From positions 62,001 through 126,000 of the forward strand of contig QEYB01001217.1 of assembly GCA_017562135.1 (NCBI GenBank): 64,000 nt of DNA. The letters are read 5' to 3'. Origin of the DNA: Dipylidium caninum (lineage: Eukaryota > Platyhelminthes > Cestoda > Cyclophyllidea > Dipylidiidae). Positions 63,158 to 64,000 of the stretch are shown in pieces. Position 1 is the stretch's first letter; each line of letters begins with the position of its first letter. The notes beneath the pieces are model-generated. The model did no database searches and was not told the DNA's origin. It was given only the letters and a program-made list of their open reading frames with translations. A program made the position numbers and the translations under genes.

Positions 63158-63985
63158 TCACTCGGCATTTCTGACGCACTGGTCGAATTCGCATTTTTGC
63201 GTCTGGGGGCATCTGGAGCAAGGCGTGCCTGGAATATATGGTTTTTGCCCATTCACATACCTGTAAGGTAAAGACATGCGAATATGAAATGCTTCATGGT
63301 TTGTCAATGTGTCATAATACAGATGCAAGAGTATACCGTTTCTCGTAAACGCAAACATAAAGGTAGACGGGACGGACCAAGAACCAACGAAGCCCATCGC
63401 ATCTCTGTTTGGCACATCCGAAAAGTTCACTTTCTGCATTGATAATCTGAAAGAGAGTGAGAGAATCTTTGAGGCAAGGAGGATTAATGAAAGGCATGCA
63501 AAATAAGCGAAATAAACACAGGCGATTATTAACACCATACAGACTGCTTACAACTGCCATTTATTTTACAAAGCTGTAATATTACAGCAGACAACTTTGG
63601 GACAACTCGCACGGACAAACAACGATGCTAACATAATTTTGGCATCTTAGTCTCCTCGCCATTCCGCCCGAAAGATTGTACAACAGTTGGGGACTGGCTA
63701 AAGGACGATTGTTTGGGGGATCAACGAATTACTGCACGGTGACTGCCATACCTGCCGATAATTGAGGCAGTTTTGCTCAGAACAGGAATCTTGTGTGTAG
63801 CCATTGGGCTTTTCTTGACGAATCCAGAGATCCATGACTTCCCCTATTGAAGTCTCGGCTCCAGCAGTCACCGCCATATTGACGCCCAAATCTTTGTACT
63901 CATTTAGATGGGTGCTATTCTGACGACGCAGTATGCATTGACTCGCCAGCATTTTTGCTTTCTCCACCATGACTTTTGAATAGAT
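63158..63985 (-). CDS. CAP-domain (SCP/TAPS, venom-allergen-like) secreted protein, 3' three exons
   Basis: The 3' part of a CAP-superfamily gene; the 5' exons lie beyond the window. Minus exons: 63985-63752 (acceptor TTTTTCTCTCGTCAG, donor GTATGG), 63446-63337, 63260-63158 (stop TGA); phases match, 148 residues seen. The first exon carries LASQC, then LGVNMAV corresponding to the CAP GENLA block, and SIGEVMDLWIRQE for the A..WY.E helix. The signature GHYTQVVW appears as CLNYRQ at the exon end joined to IINAESELFGCAKQRC. The C-terminus has a Cys-rich hinge (GTPCSRCPQTQKC). CAP proteins of flatworms (VAL family) are typically secreted at the host interface, though roles vary. The His of the usual HYTQ is replaced by Asn, so metal/tetrad residues may be altered, as in other non-canonical VALs. 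The second intron is 76 nt. Confidence 0.87.
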
Positions 63986-64000
63986 CTGACGAGAGAAAAA
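63986..64000 (-). other. Intron end of the CAP gene at window edge
   Basis: The last 15 bases read TTTTTCTCTCGTCAG on minus, a textbook pyrimidine tract and 3' splice site, so the window stops inside an intron and the CAP gene is incomplete here. Confidence 0.8.

Overview
This is eukaryotic genomic DNA from an animal. It is AT-rich, the genes are split by GT..AG introns, and coding density is low. Four protein families are clear: a Di-Ras small GTPase, a K-Cl cotransporter (SLC12), a fatty-acid transport protein (SLC27) and a CAP/venom-allergen-like secreted protein. Decayed mariner transposons, some very short introns and splice acceptors 6-7 nt before start codons fit a parasitic flatworm (cestode or trematode). 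That assignment is inference; no ribosomal or mitochondrial marker is present to prove it.

Layout. 0-3 kb: two mariner relics and non-coding DNA. 3.25-6.62 kb (minus): a complete two-exon DIRAS gene. 8.86-9.80 kb: a third mariner relic. 11.4-12.9 kb (minus): several small coding-like exons of unknown function, including a candidate 18-nt microexon and a possible small secreted peptide. 13.26-20.28 kb (minus): a six-exon gene for a three-RRM, nucleolin-like RNA-binding protein. 22.8-51.0 kb (plus): a KCC-type cotransporter. Its 18 core exons lie at 35.8-51.0 kb. Two upstream exons at 22.8 and 23.7 kb probably encode the N-terminus, which would leave a 12-kb intron holding a two-exon gene of unknown function on the opposite strand (33.5-35.2 kb) and a stop-interrupted coding fossil (28.0-28.3 kb). 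A mariner copy with both terminal inverted repeats sits in another KCC intron (46.67-47.79 kb). 52.5-54.3 kb: diffuse, probably LINE-derived DNA. 54.58 kb (plus): a signal-peptide first exon. 55.35-59.20 kb (minus): a complete eight-exon SLC27/FATP gene. 63.16-63.99 kb (minus): the last three coding exons of a CAP-domain gene running off the window end.

The genes do not form a pathway; they are ordinary neighbours with membrane transport, signalling, RNA-binding and secreted roles. The oddest structural signal is a pair of inverted mariner relics 45 kb apart. They share a 554-bp core with about three mismatches, while their flanking element sequence is strongly diverged, which suggests ectopic gene conversion or another recent homogenising event.
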